From: FEN-1279 sp964400285
GTDB lineage: Bacteria > Bacteroidota > Ignavibacteria > Tepidaquicellales > Tepidaquicellaceae
Reading direction: 5' to 3'
NCBI GenBank assembly: GCA_964400285.1
Contig: CAYNTK010000003.1
Coordinates: 1-64,000 of the forward strand
Length of the DNA: 64,000 nucleotides
In this document: positions 18,403 to 27,365 of the stretch, in pieces
How the letters are laid out: each line of letters starts with the position of its first letter
Position numbering within the stretch: position 1 is the stretch's first letter
Program-made: the position numbers and the translations under genes
The notes under the pieces: generated by a model
What the model was told of the DNA's origin: nothing
What the model saw: the letters and a program-made list of their open reading frames with translations, nothing else
The model's database searches: none

Positions 18403-19395
18403 TTATTTTTTATTTTCACCATTTTTTAGCTGAACACGTTTCATTAACGATGACGCTAATGAAAACCTATAAAAAGTTCCAAGCGGGTCAGCAATAGTTT
18501 TTATAATCTCTCTCACTTCATTCGGATCTGTTGAATCTATAACCGAACTTAAAGCAGAAACCATTTTTGTCCCTTGGTCCATTACATTTGGTGGCGGACC
18601 ATAGCAACCTCGACATCCAACATTTGCTTTTACGCAAAGGGCATCGCATCCGCTTCTCGTTGCAGGTCCCATACACATAATTCCTTGGTCAAGTAAACAT
18701 TCATTCGGGTCTGGTATTATTTCTTGAGGTCTATAAAATCTCTTTATTTTTTTCTCTTTCCTTTCACGCGGACATTCGTCGCAACAAGTTTTATCACTTG
18801 CACCAAGAACAGTCCCTTTTGGCGGTAGCGGTTTCCCGTTTTTTAAAATATCTATTAAAGCTTCTATTACATTTATGATTTGAAAAGATTGTGGTGGACA
18901 ACCCGGAACATAATAATCTACTTCAACCACTTGATCTAAAGTCTTTACAGTATTCCAAAACTCCGGTATTTCAATTTCTCCCTCTGGCATATTTGTTTTT
19001 TCCACTGGATATACACCTCTCGATTCATCTTGTAAAGATGGACTATCTTTATATACATAATCCAAAATTGTTTTTTTGTCATAGAAATTTGCAAGCCCGG
19101 GTATACATCCCTCCATTGCACAAGAACCAAAAGCTACTAAAACTTTAGATTTTGCTCTTAATAATTTTGCAAGATATTCATTCTCAGATGTTCGTATTGC
19201 ACCGTTAAATAAACATAGGGTAATATCCCCATCAGGCATCGCCTCCACATCCTTATATTTAAAATCCATTATGCAGGGCCAAAATACAATATCGAAAAAT
19301 CCTGCAACATCTAAAATTTTTAATTCGATATCTACTACTGCTATTTCACAACCCCCACAGGAAGCTGCCCAGTATAAAGCTAATTTTGGTTTCAT
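18403..19395 (-). CDS. mvhG: [NiFe] hydrogenase small (electron-transfer) subunit
   Basis: 330 aa with no Tat signal, hence cytoplasmic. The N-terminus WAASCGGCEIAVVDIE holds Cys13/Cys16 of the proximal [4Fe-4S] cluster. The remaining ligands follow in GSCAMEGC and VPGCPPQ. The C-terminal Cys-rich region (CCDECPRERKEKK, CLLDQGIMCMGPATRSGC, CRGCYGPPP) should hold two further clusters, as in F420-non-reducing (MvhG) and related bifurcating hydrogenase small subunits. It conducts electrons from the Ni-Fe site to MvhD or NuoG-type partners. Its position between mvhD and mvhA, with gaps of about 30 bases, supports one complex. Confidence 0.93.
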   Translation of the reverse strand: MKPKLALYWAASCGGCEIAVVDIELKILDVAGFFDIVFWPCIMDFKYKDVEAMPDGDITLCLFNGAIRTSENEYLAKLLRAKSKVLVAFGSCAMEGCIPGLANFYDKKTILDYVYKDSPSLQDESRGVYPVEKTNMPEGEIEIPEFWNTVKTLDQVVEVDYYVPGCPPQSFQIINVIEALIDILKNGKPLPPKGTVLGASDKTCCDECPRERKEKKIKRFYRPQEIIPDPNECLLDQGIMCMGPATRSGCDALCVKANVGCRGCYGPPPNVMDQGTKMVSALSSVIDSTDPNEVREIIKTIADPLGTFYRFSLASSLMKRVQLKNGENKK

Positions 19396-19428
19396 TATAA
19401 AAAATATTTATATTTTATTTAAAATTTA

Positions 19429-19851
19429 TTATACCTCAACTAAATTTAAAGGTCCTAATTCTCTAATTTCAGCCTCGAACTCTAATGTCGTTGCTGCATA
19501 TTTATCCCCTTCTGATGCTGATATCCATTCTAATCTTAACCTTCTTGGGTCAATTCCAAATTCTTCCAAAAAAGTTTTCATAAATTCTACTCTACGTAAT
19601 GTTTTAAAATTTCCTTCGGAATAGTGGCAATCTCCAATATGACAACCTCCTATAAATACTCCATCTGCTCCTTGCTTGAACGCCTTTATAATAAACGTTG
19701 GATCTACTCTTCCGCTACACATTACACGTATAATTCTTACACAAGGTGAAGATTTCAATCTTGATACACCCGCTAAATCAGCACCTGTATAAGTACACCA
19801 GTTACACAAAAAAGCTACAATTTTTGGGTTAAATTCTTTGTCTTGTTCCAT
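19429..19851 (-). CDS. mvhD: MvhD/FlpD-type [2Fe-2S] electron adaptor
   Basis: 140 aa, typical for MvhD. Conserved Cys residues lie in FLCNWCTYTGAD, RVMCSGRVDP and GGCHIGDCHYSEGN. In methanogens this protein carries a [2Fe-2S] cluster that joins the hydrogenase to HdrA. Here the gene sits directly between the HdrA C-terminal-half fusion (66 bases upstream) and the hydrogenase small subunit (33 bases downstream), exactly where such an adaptor would be expected. This strongly implies that the Hdr and hydrogenase parts work as one assembly. Confidence 0.95.
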   Translation of the reverse strand: MEQDKEFNPKIVAFLCNWCTYTGADLAGVSRLKSSPCVRIIRVMCSGRVDPTFIIKAFKQGADGVFIGGCHIGDCHYSEGNFKTLRRVEFMKTFLEEFGIDPRRLRLEWISASEGDKYAATTLEFEAEIRELGPLNLVEV

Positions 19852-19917
19852 ATTTTATAAATAATTAATTAAATCATTCCTAAGCTAAATGCTTTGGAAC
19901 GCAAATAAATTTTCAAA

Positions 19918-21687
19918 TTAAACCGATAATATTCCTTCCAACTCTGCAAGTATTTGCTTATCGGTAAACCCTTTTCCAGTAATTGCAGATGATGGACAAG
20001 CAGAAACACAAGTACCGCATCCTTTACAAAGCATATCATTGATAAAAGATACTTTTTTACCTTCATCGAACGAAATTGCACTATATGGACACAATGTGTT
20101 ACACATCCTACATCCGCTACAATATTCATCGACAACTTCTGCTTTAATTGGGTCAACTGCAACTTCACCGAGAGATATTAACGAAAGTATTCTTGCCGCT
20201 GCTGCAGATGCTTGAGCAACTGAATCAGGTATGTCTTTTGGTCCTTGTGCACATCCTGCTATAAATACTCCGTCTGTCATTGTAGAAACAGGATCGAGTT
20301 TAGGATGACGCTCTAAGAAAAACTTATCTGGACTTTGACTAATTGAAAATATCTTCTTTATATTACTTGCATCAAATTGTGGCTCTATCGCTGGACATAA
20401 TATAACCATATCAACAGGTATTTCTCTAAACTTTCCTATTAAAGTATCTTCACATCTTACCATTAAAAATGGTTTTTCGCCATTGGTCAAATACCCTTCC
20501 GTTATCTCTGCAACTTTACCCCTAATCATATTAACACCCTCATCGAGTAACCTTTTATAAAATTCTTCATAACCTTTCCCGAACGCTCGCATATCTATAT
20601 AGAATTGATAAACCTCAGCCGGTGTTCTATCCTTCACAAGATGTGCAAATTTTAATGCATACATACAACATACACGCGAACAATATTTATGATAATTTTC
20701 ATCTCTTGAACCTATGCAATGAACAATTCCTACCGCTCTTGGAACACTACCATCTTTACATAATATATTTCCTCCGGTTGGACCAGTAGAATTTAACATA
20801 TGCTCAAATTCAAGTGATGAATACACATTATCCAACCTTCCATATCCATATTGTGGCATTTGCTTCAAATCAATAGTTTGATAACCAGTCGTAATCAATA
20901 TTTGACCTACCTCAATCTCAATTTCTTCATCTTTTGCTTCATAATTAATTGCTTCGGGTTCACAATAATTTGAGCAAATTCCACATCCACCTGTTTGCAT
21001 TTTTATGCATGATTTTTCATCGATAATTGGTACTCTTGGTACAGCTTGAAGTGTCGGAATACCTATCGCAGTCTTTGGTCCTAAATACCAATCCTGCAAA
21101 GCTCCTTTTTCAACTCCCAGTGTCTTTATTTGTATATGACCTGTTGGGCACACATGCGCACATGCTCCACATACAATACACTCATTCGATTTTTCATTAA
21201 AAGGTAAAGAAACTGTTCTCTTTATTCCGCGATTTTCAAATCCAAGTACATTTGCTTTTACTACATCTTTACAAATATTTACACACTTACCACAAAGTAT
21301 ACAAGCATAAGGGTCTTCATCCTTTTCGAGACATTCTATTCTTGGTTCTGTCACACCAACAGCTGCAGCCATATCTTTTACGGCAGGAACGTTGGGCCAT
21401 CGAGATAGCATAAGTTCCATAATTAATTTTCTTATCCCTATAATTTTTGGAGAGTTTGTCACAACTTTAGTCCCATTATCTCTTAAAGGATAATTACAAG
21501 CAGTAACTATCCTACTACGCTTTCCTCTTATTACTTCTACACTACATAAACGACAAACTCCGTATGGTTCAAACAATTCGGAATAACACATTGTCGGAAT
21601 CCAAATCCCGGCTGCTTCAGCTGCTTTCACTATAGTGGTTTCTTCAGCTATTTGAATTTCTTTACCATCAATATTAACGTTTATCAT
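19918..21687 (-). CDS. NuoG-like iron-sulfur domain fused to the C-terminal half of HdrA
   Basis: 589 aa. Residues 1-80 are a NuoG/HydA-type [2Fe-2S] domain (Cys34, 45, 48, 64). The His-Cys3 cluster normally next in NuoG is absent. Residues 120-185 hold two [4Fe-4S] motifs (Cys129/132/135/139 and 170/173/176/180). From about residue 200 (YLGPKTAIGIPTLQAVPRVP) the sequence is HdrA from its second ferredoxin site (Cys227/235/238/242), through HCIGSRDE and YCSRVCCMYALKFAH, to the C-terminal 2[4Fe-4S] domain (Cys523-533 and 554-564). The FAD GxGxxG of HdrA is missing and occurs instead in the separate 28156-29013 gene. It is a likely electron hub between NuoF, HdrA-N and MvhD. Confidence 0.9.
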   Translation of the reverse strand: MINVNIDGKEIQIAEETTIVKAAEAAGIWIPTMCYSELFEPYGVCRLCSVEVIRGKRSRIVTACNYPLRDNGTKVVTNSPKIIGIRKLIMELMLSRWPNVPAVKDMAAAVGVTEPRIECLEKDEDPYACILCGKCVNICKDVVKANVLGFENRGIKRTVSLPFNEKSNECIVCGACAHVCPTGHIQIKTLGVEKGALQDWYLGPKTAIGIPTLQAVPRVPIIDEKSCIKMQTGGCGICSNYCEPEAINYEAKDEEIEIEVGQILITTGYQTIDLKQMPQYGYGRLDNVYSSLEFEHMLNSTGPTGGNILCKDGSVPRAVGIVHCIGSRDENYHKYCSRVCCMYALKFAHLVKDRTPAEVYQFYIDMRAFGKGYEEFYKRLLDEGVNMIRGKVAEITEGYLTNGEKPFLMVRCEDTLIGKFREIPVDMVILCPAIEPQFDASNIKKIFSISQSPDKFFLERHPKLDPVSTMTDGVFIAGCAQGPKDIPDSVAQASAAAARILSLISLGEVAVDPIKAEVVDEYCSGCRMCNTLCPYSAISFDEGKKVSFINDMLCKGCGTCVSACPSSAITGKGFTDKQILAELEGILSV

Positions 21688-21721
21688 ATTGAATTATTTT
21701 TTTTATTCAGAAATTATTTTT

Positions 21722-23554
21722 TTATTCTACTATTATTGCTCCAAATTTACAAACATCAAAACATACTCCGCATTTCCCACATTTCATCGGATCTATAAAA
21801 TGAACATTTTTCTTTTCTCCATATATTGCTCCATCAGGACAATTTTTTTCACACACTCCACACCCATGACCAATTTCCAAACATTTCTGACCATCAATTG
21901 AAAATGTTAATAATTCGCGACACACTTTTGCTGGACATTTTTTATCTCTAACATGAGATAAATATTCATCTCTAAAATATTTTAAAGAGGTTAAAACTGG
22001 ATTTGGTGCAGAGCCTCCAAGTGCACACAACGAAGATTCAACAACCATATTTGAAAGCTCTTCAAGAATATCGAGGTCTTCTTCTTTTCCTTTTCCTTTT
22101 GTAATTCTATCAAGTATATCATACATTCTTTTTGTTCCTTCTCTACAAGGAATGCATTTTCCACAAGACTCATCTTGTGTAAATTTCAAAAAGAATTTTG
22201 CCATATCAACCATACAATTGTTTTCATCCGTTACAACCATCCCCCCAGAACCCATCATAGAACCAACTTTTGTTAACTCATCGTAATCAACAGGTAAATC
22301 AATTAAACTCTCCGGAATAAAACCACCCGATGGTCCTCCCGTTTGTACTGCTTTAAATTTTTTACCGTCTCTAATTCCACCTCCTACATTAAAAATTATC
22401 TCTCGAAGTGTAATTCCCATCGGAACTTCTACTAACCCTGTATTATTAACTTTCCCAGCAAGTGAAAAAACTTTTGTCCCTTTGCTTCCACCCCAAGGAT
22501 TTTCAGAAACATCACCTGTGCCAATGCTCGTAAACCAATCTGCTCCTTTCAAAATAATTTGTGGAACATTTGCCCAAGTCTCAACATTATTTAATACTGT
22601 CGGACAGTCATATAAACCCTTTTCAACAGTGTGTATATATTTTGCTCTCGGTTCACCAGGGTTTCCCATTATAGATGCCATTAAAGCAGTAGATTCTCCA
22701 CATACAAACGCTCCCGCACCTCTTCTAACTTTTATATCAAAACAAAAATCTGTATCAAATACATTATCTCCAAGTAATCCATTCTCTTTCGCCTGCTGAA
22801 CTGCGATATTAAACCTTTTTATTGCAAGTGGATATTCCATTCTTACATAAATATATCCTTCTCTAACATTCTCGATAGCATATGCCCCTATCATCATTCC
22901 TTCCAAAACAGCATGTGGATCACCTTCAATTATACTCCTATCCATAAATGCACCTGGGTCACCTTCATCTGCATTACAAATAACAAATTTTCTGTCGCCT
23001 TTAATTTTTTTACACGTTTCCCATTTTATTCCTGTAGGAAATCCTCCACCTCCTCTTCCTCGAAGTCCTGATTTTTTTATCTCATTTAAAACTTCATCTG
23101 GAGTCATAGATGTCAATACTTTAGCTAAAGCCCTATAGCCACCGCGTGCAATATAATCTTCTATGAATTCGGGGTCTATCATTCCTCTATTCCTTAGAGC
23201 AACCAATGTTTGTCCTGAGAAAAATGGAATTTTATTCATTCTCGGAATTGGTATCTCCTCTTTTGGAGGAACATACATAAATTTCTTAACAGGTCTACCT
23301 TTAAGAAGATGCTCTTCAACCAAATACGGAATATCGGATACTTTAAGTAATTGATAAAATATTCCTTCTGGATGAACAACTACAATTGGACCTGCTCCAC
23401 AAAACCCATTGCAACCAGTAGTAACAACCATCGCTTCATTTTGTAGGTTATGTTTTGCTATTTCTTTTTCAAGTGCCTCTTTTATTTCAAATGACTGGTT
23501 TGATACACACCCAGTCCCGGCACAAACCATTAGCTGAATTGTATATGGTTTCAT
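21722..23554 (-). CDS. nuoF: NuoF/HydB-like NADH-binding flavoprotein
   Basis: 610 aa from the ATG at 23554, which has AAAGGA 7 bases upstream; a TTG directly before it is the only other choice. Order: a thioredoxin-like [2Fe-2S] domain (Cys at about 11, 16, 48, 52), the FMN/NADH site with GLRGRGGGGFPTG (about 165) and NADEGDPGAFMDR, an SLBB segment, a [4Fe-4S] motif (ESCGKCIPCREGT and SLCALGG), and a C-terminal 2[4Fe-4S] ferredoxin (about 566-604). This is the architecture of HydB/HndC of electron-bifurcating hydrogenases, longer than NuoF of complex I. It should bind NAD(H) and is the probable flavin bifurcation centre. Confidence 0.95.
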   Translation of the reverse strand: MKPYTIQLMVCAGTGCVSNQSFEIKEALEKEIAKHNLQNEAMVVTTGCNGFCGAGPIVVVHPEGIFYQLLKVSDIPYLVEEHLLKGRPVKKFMYVPPKEEIPIPRMNKIPFFSGQTLVALRNRGMIDPEFIEDYIARGGYRALAKVLTSMTPDEVLNEIKKSGLRGRGGGGFPTGIKWETCKKIKGDRKFVICNADEGDPGAFMDRSIIEGDPHAVLEGMMIGAYAIENVREGYIYVRMEYPLAIKRFNIAVQQAKENGLLGDNVFDTDFCFDIKVRRGAGAFVCGESTALMASIMGNPGEPRAKYIHTVEKGLYDCPTVLNNVETWANVPQIILKGADWFTSIGTGDVSENPWGGSKGTKVFSLAGKVNNTGLVEVPMGITLREIIFNVGGGIRDGKKFKAVQTGGPSGGFIPESLIDLPVDYDELTKVGSMMGSGGMVVTDENNCMVDMAKFFLKFTQDESCGKCIPCREGTKRMYDILDRITKGKGKEEDLDILEELSNMVVESSLCALGGSAPNPVLTSLKYFRDEYLSHVRDKKCPAKVCRELLTFSIDGQKCLEIGHGCGVCEKNCPDGAIYGEKKNVHFIDPMKCGKCGVCFDVCKFGAIIVE

Positions 23555-23574
23555 CAAATGTTCCTTTAATTATA

Positions 23575-23958
23575 TTATTGTATTTTTTCACTTCCAACTG
23601 AAAGAGCATATTCTTGAACGAATTCTCCTTTCATTACGTGCTTATCAAATATTGTTTTTGCTTTCTCCTGTGTAAGATCAACATATTTAATCGGTGCATT
23701 CCCTATAACTTCTACGGTTGCCATTGGCTCACGACTGCAAAGCCCTGCACATCCGGAAGTTGTAAGAATAATATCTGTCACCTTACTCTTTTCAATCTCC
23801 TCCATAAAAGTGCTCATAATTTTCCTCGCTCCTGCTGCTATACCACATGTCCCTAAGTGAACTGTTATCTTAACTCTCCCAGCACCATCTCTAAGTGTCA
23901 TCTTTCTTTTAAATTCGTCTGTAATTTTCTCTAAATCTTCAATTTTTAATTTTGCCAT
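23575..23958 (-). CDS. Thioredoxin-like [2Fe-2S] ferredoxin (HndB-like)
   Basis: 127 aa. After a helical N-terminus of about 30 residues comes a thioredoxin-like ferredoxin domain with Cys in VHLGTCGIAAG and LTTSGCAGLCSREP, the four ligands of a [2Fe-2S] cluster. Small proteins of this type (HndB) sit between the NuoE-like and NuoF-like subunits in NADP-reducing and bifurcating hydrogenases, and the gene order here is the same. It probably acts as an extra electron relay. Gaps are 12 bases to the NuoE-like gene and about 20 to the NuoF-like gene. Confidence 0.9.
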   Translation of the reverse strand: MAKLKIEDLEKITDEFKRKMTLRDGAGRVKITVHLGTCGIAAGARKIMSTFMEEIEKSKVTDIILTTSGCAGLCSREPMATVEVIGNAPIKYVDLTQEKAKTIFDKHVMKGEFVQEYALSVGSEKIQ

Positions 23959-23970
23959 TTTTGTATCTCC

Positions 23971-24438
23971 TTATTTCTTTTCATATTTTTTTAGTAATTT
24001 GGATACATTAGGAACTGTCACTGGTCCATATAAATCTTCTCCAATAACTACTACGGGTGCTAATCCGCAAGCACTCAGACACCTCGTCTCTTCCAAACTA
24101 AATTTAAAATCTGGAGTAGTTTCTCCACATTTTATTTTCAGCTCTCTTTCAAATGCTTCAGCAACTCTCGCAGCTCCAAGCGTGTGGCAAGGAGTTCCCA
24201 TACATACACAAATTTTATGCTTTCCTTTTGGTTTCAAACTAAATGCATTATAAAATGTAGCAATATTTAAAATCTTACTTATTGGAACTTTTGCCTCTTT
24301 TGATAAACTTTCGATAACCTCACGAGGAAGATAATGAAACTCATTCTGTATTTCATGCATCATTTCAATTATGTTATCAGAGTTATTTTCCCATTTATCG
24401 GCTATTTCTTTTGCTTTTAATTGTGTTTCTGAAGACAT
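23971..24438 (-). CDS. nuoE: NuoE/HydC-like [2Fe-2S] subunit
   Basis: 155 aa, the standard NuoE length. The N-terminal helical bundle (IIEMMHEIQNEFHYLPREVIESLSKE-like) precedes the thioredoxin fold. The [2Fe-2S] ligands are in VCMGTPCHTLGA and ETRCLSACGLAPVV. It should pair with the NuoF-like protein to pass electrons to or from its FMN. It lies directly downstream of the HATPase gene (21 bases), an order also seen in clostridial bifurcating hydrogenase loci. Confidence 0.93.
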   Translation of the reverse strand: MSSETQLKAKEIADKWENNSDNIIEMMHEIQNEFHYLPREVIESLSKEAKVPISKILNIATFYNAFSLKPKGKHKICVCMGTPCHTLGAARVAEAFERELKIKCGETTPDFKFSLEETRCLSACGLAPVVVIGEDLYGPVTVPNVSKLLKKYEKK

Positions 24439-24459
24439 ACTGTTTATATTTATTTTAAA

Positions 24460-25002
24460 TTATTTTTTTAATTCGGAAATTTTTTGTCTTAATATTTCTT
24501 TTAAATTATTTAATAAATTTACTTGTCTTAAATCATCTACTTTCAATTGATATTTCAAATCCTTTGTCCTAAATATAAAACTTCTTCCATTTACCTTGTG
24601 ATAATACAAAATATCTGATTTATCTGCTCTTAATATTAATGCAATTAATGTTTCAACAATATCACCCATCGGTTTCCTGTCTATATGACTATGTTTAAAC
24701 TCAGCTTTTACTTTTGTTCCCTTCCCCTTTGCAGAACTTATAAAAAATTTTCCATCACTCATTTCTGCTGCTTCTTTAAAAAACGGAATCCCTAATCCAA
24801 CTTTCCTTGTCGTTCTACTTGTAGTAAAAGGATTTTGTATCTCTTTTAACATCCCTTCATCAATACCTTTACCATCATCATTTATTTCTATTGTTAAAAT
24901 ATCTTTTTTAGTATTTTCCTTAATAATAATCTCTATATTCTTTGCTCCTGCCTGAATACTATTTTCTGCAACATCCAATATATGTAATGATAAATCATCC
25001 AT
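24460..25002 (-). CDS. HATPase-only ATP-binding protein of the hydrogenase cluster
   Basis: 180 aa. It is a lone GHKL ATPase domain with no phospho-acceptor His domain: the N box is HILDVAENSIQAGAKNIEI, the G1 box NDDGKGID, and the later boxes RKVGLGIPFFKEAAEM and GKGTKV. A C-terminal tail of about 70 residues is specific to this family. Such proteins recur beside bifurcating hydrogenase genes and are presumed to be regulatory or kinase-like; the target is unknown. It overlaps the PHP gene by 8 bases, indicating translational coupling. Confidence 0.85.
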   Translation of the reverse strand: MDDLSLHILDVAENSIQAGAKNIEIIIKENTKKDILTIEINDDGKGIDEGMLKEIQNPFTTSRTTRKVGLGIPFFKEAAEMSDGKFFISSAKGKGTKVKAEFKHSHIDRKPMGDIVETLIALILRADKSDILYYHKVNGRSFIFRTKDLKYQLKVDDLRQVNLLNNLKEILRQKISELKK

Positions 25003-25720
25003 TTATGAAGTCTCTAAAACTTTCAAAAGAATTATCTTTCTCGTAATATTCAGTATATGAACAACCAATCATATTTAGTTCGTGAGCATCTGAACCTCTT
25101 ACAAATTTATATTTTTTCGCATAATCTTTAAAAACCTCATTTGCTTCTCGCATACTCATATTGGGTGATATTTCTAAAGCATCAAGCTTACATTTTTCAG
25201 GTATAAATCCCAATTGACTTATTATCGAAAAACTTTGTCTATCTATATGTGCCGCTATTGCAAGTCCATTATTATTGTGTATTAATTCTATAATTTCATC
25301 AATGTCCAAATCCACAGCACTAAATAATGATTTCCCATAAAATCCTTCTACCTCATCGTTTTCATTTGCAATAATTTGTTCATTCTTTTCTTTCTCAAAA
25401 AATGCATCAGGTAAATATCTGTTTATATATTCCTGTGTATTATTTGCATCAACTAAATTTTCAAAGAGCGAGAGAATATGTATTTCTTCTTTTGTTGTTA
25501 TTTCCATTCCAGGATAAATTTTTAAATTCTTCAAATTTCTCCCCGTCTTAATCGCAGCTTCTACATTTACAATAGAATTGTGGTCTGTAATAAATACTAA
25601 ATCTAAACCAATTTCATTAACCCTTTCTATTACCCTCTTAGGCGATTGTGTTACTTCCGCACAAGGAGATAAACATGTATGTAAATGAACATCAGCTTTT
25701 ATTAGCTTATCAATTTTCAT
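24995..25720 (-). CDS. PHP-domain metal-dependent phosphoesterase-like protein
   Basis: 241 aa. The metal-binding motifs of the PHP superfamily are present: DVHLHTCLSPC at the start, FITDHNS, an AAHIDR segment and the C-terminal RGSDAHELNMIG. Members hydrolyse phosphoesters or act on nucleotides. Here the gene sits between a DRTGG protein (4-base overlap) and a HATPase (8-base overlap), a context typical of the accessory set of bifurcating hydrogenases. A role in a nucleotide or phospho-signal controlling the enzyme is inferred, not shown. Confidence 0.88.
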   Translation of the reverse strand: MKIDKLIKADVHLHTCLSPCAEVTQSPKRVIERVNEIGLDLVFITDHNSIVNVEAAIKTGRNLKNLKIYPGMEITTKEEIHILSLFENLVDANNTQEYINRYLPDAFFEKEKNEQIIANENDEVEGFYGKSLFSAVDLDIDEIIELIHNNNGLAIAAHIDRQSFSIISQLGFIPEKCKLDALEISPNMSMREANEVFKDYAKKYKFVRGSDAHELNMIGCSYTEYYEKDNSFESFRDFING

Positions 25721-26052
25721 TTAATCCCGCACTCATAAATCTTTCCACTAATTTGAAATGCAGTTAAATTTGTTCTCAAAATCATAATCTTCTCATCTCT
25801 TGCTTTTTCTAATGCTTCCTTATCAACTTCTCTATTCATTACAATTATTACTGCCGTTAATTCTTTTAAACTCGCTACTGCAATAATATTTAAATGTGTT
25901 TGCATCGTTATCCAGATATTATCTTTCTCTGTATTCGCAATTACATCACTTAGTAAATCACTTGTATATGCACCTGATATTTCCCTTTCTGGTTCATAAA
26001 TATCGTTTAAAACCTCTAATTCACATTCTTTTATTAATTCTTTAATTTTCAC
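25717..26052 (-). CDS. DRTGG-domain protein (second copy)
   Basis: 111 aa, one DRTGG-type domain (AYTSDLLSDVIANTEKDNIW, then ITMQTHLNIIAVASLKELTAVI). DRTGG domains occur in phosphotransacetylase and HPr-kinase-related proteins and probably bind a nucleotide or other small ligand. It is half of a duplicated theme in this operon; another DRTGG gene lies at 27771-28154. It is flanked within 2 bases by the [FeFe]-like gene and overlaps the PHP gene by 4 bases. Presumed regulatory. Confidence 0.85.
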   Translation of the reverse strand: MKIKELIKECELEVLNDIYEPEREISGAYTSDLLSDVIANTEKDNIWITMQTHLNIIAVASLKELTAVIIVMNREVDKEALEKARDEKIMILRTNLTAFQISGKIYECGIK

Positions 26053-26054
26053 TT

Positions 26055-27365
26055 TTATTCTCCTGCCATTCCAAATTCACTATTCTTCAGTTTTTCATCT
26101 AACTTTTTATTTGATATAATAATACAGTTATTTATATCCACTTCTCCTTCGACAACATCTTCTGCAAACGTTTCACAAGTAGGTGAACCGCATGCTCCAC
26201 AATTTATATGTGGTAGTAAAGCAAATATTCTTTTCCTTTCCGCTCTCTTTTCGAGAGCTTTTTTTATATCTACGTTTACATTTCCTTTAACTACTGGCTC
26301 GAATAAATTCTCATATATTAAATTATAAGATTCATATTTATCTTTTTTCCCAACTGGAATCTTGGTTTCTCCAAAATAATTTATTAAGTTTAATAAATTA
26401 GTTCTGGCAATATATACATTTTCCACAACCATCGGTCCACCAAGACATCCTTCAGGACATCCGTGCATTTCCACAAAGTTAACATTATGTAGTTTCCCTT
26501 TCTCAATCTCATCGAGTATATATAATACATTATTTATACCTGATACATTAATACAATTATCACAATTCATCATATACCCAATTCCTCCAAGTCTTGCAAA
26601 ATTTAATCCAAAACCGCTTATATCAAAAAATTCAAAATCATCATCTTTATTTCTTATAGTCTGCTGTATTGCTGTATATAGTGTATTATAAATCTCTGAT
26701 ATCGGAATCGAACCATCGAATTCAGTATAAAATTTATCGGTTTTCTCAGATATTATAACCGTTTTTGAAGGACAAGGTGTAATATAAATTATACCTATCT
26801 TACTTTCATCAATACCAAGTCTTAAAGATGCTTCCCTCTTTGCTTCTTTTGCCGCTAATTCAGTTGGAGATATTATTGGAATTAAATTTTCTATTAATTC
26901 AGGATATCTCATTTGTATTATCTTTACGCAAGTCGGACAAAAAGAAGATATCAAAGGTCTTCTTCCTTTATATTCCTTGATATATTTACCCATACCCTTT
27001 ACAACCGATATACTCGCTCTCGTAATATCTACTACTTCATCAAATCCAGTTTTTTTCAAAGAACTTAATATCGTCTTTGGTTTTATATGTCTATCAAATT
27101 GCATATACAATGCTAAAGACGGAATAGCTATTGTATATTCATATTTAGAAAAATCACTAAAAGTGTTAGTATAAGGAACAATTGCACTTTCTTTACAAAC
27201 TTTTACACATTCTCCACAATCAATACATTTATCTTCAAGCATTTTTGCTTTCCCTTGCCTAATCCTGATTGCATCAACAGGACATACTTTCAAGCAATCC
27301 ATTTCACCTGTGCATCTGGATACATCGAAATATATCGAATGCTCATATTTCTCTGTAATGCTCAA
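26055..27365 (-). CDS. [FeFe]-hydrogenase-like protein with degenerate H-cluster motifs
   Basis: 436 aa. The N-terminal 2[4Fe-4S] ferredoxin has Cys18/24/28 and Cys47/50/53/57. The hydrogenase large-subunit-like core keeps recognisable but altered H-cluster loops: SSFCPTC (Cys143, Cys146) instead of TSCCPxW, ITPCPSK (Cys198) instead of MPCxxK, and EMHGCPEGCLGG (Cys303, Cys307) instead of ExMACxxGC. A C-terminal Fe-S domain has Cys389, 392, 397 and 414 (NCGACGSPTC). No hydEFG maturases are in the window. Proteins of this kind beside DRTGG and HATPase genes are thought to be sensory. It overlaps the RsbW-like gene by 4 bases. Confidence 0.85.
   Translation of the reverse strand: MSITEKYEHSIYFDVSRCTGEMDCLKVCPVDAIRIRQGKAKMLEDKCIDCGECVKVCKESAIVPYTNTFSDFSKYEYTIAIPSLALYMQFDRHIKPKTILSSLKKTGFDEVVDITRASISVVKGMGKYIKEYKGRRPLISSFCPTCVKIIQMRYPELIENLIPIISPTELAAKEAKREASLRLGIDESKIGIIYITPCPSKTVIISEKTDKFYTEFDGSIPISEIYNTLYTAIQQTIRNKDDDFEFFDISGFGLNFARLGGIGYMMNCDNCINVSGINNVLYILDEIEKGKLHNVNFVEMHGCPEGCLGGPMVVENVYIARTNLLNLINYFGETKIPVGKKDKYESYNLIYENLFEPVVKGNVNVDIKKALEKRAERKRIFALLPHINCGACGSPTCETFAEDVVEGEVDINNCIIISNKKLDEKLKNSEFGMAGE

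Noticed and set aside
26055..27365. Catalytic [FeFe] hydrogenase
   Set aside because: The H-cluster loops deviate at conserved positions and no hydEFG maturation genes are visible; a sensory role is more likely.
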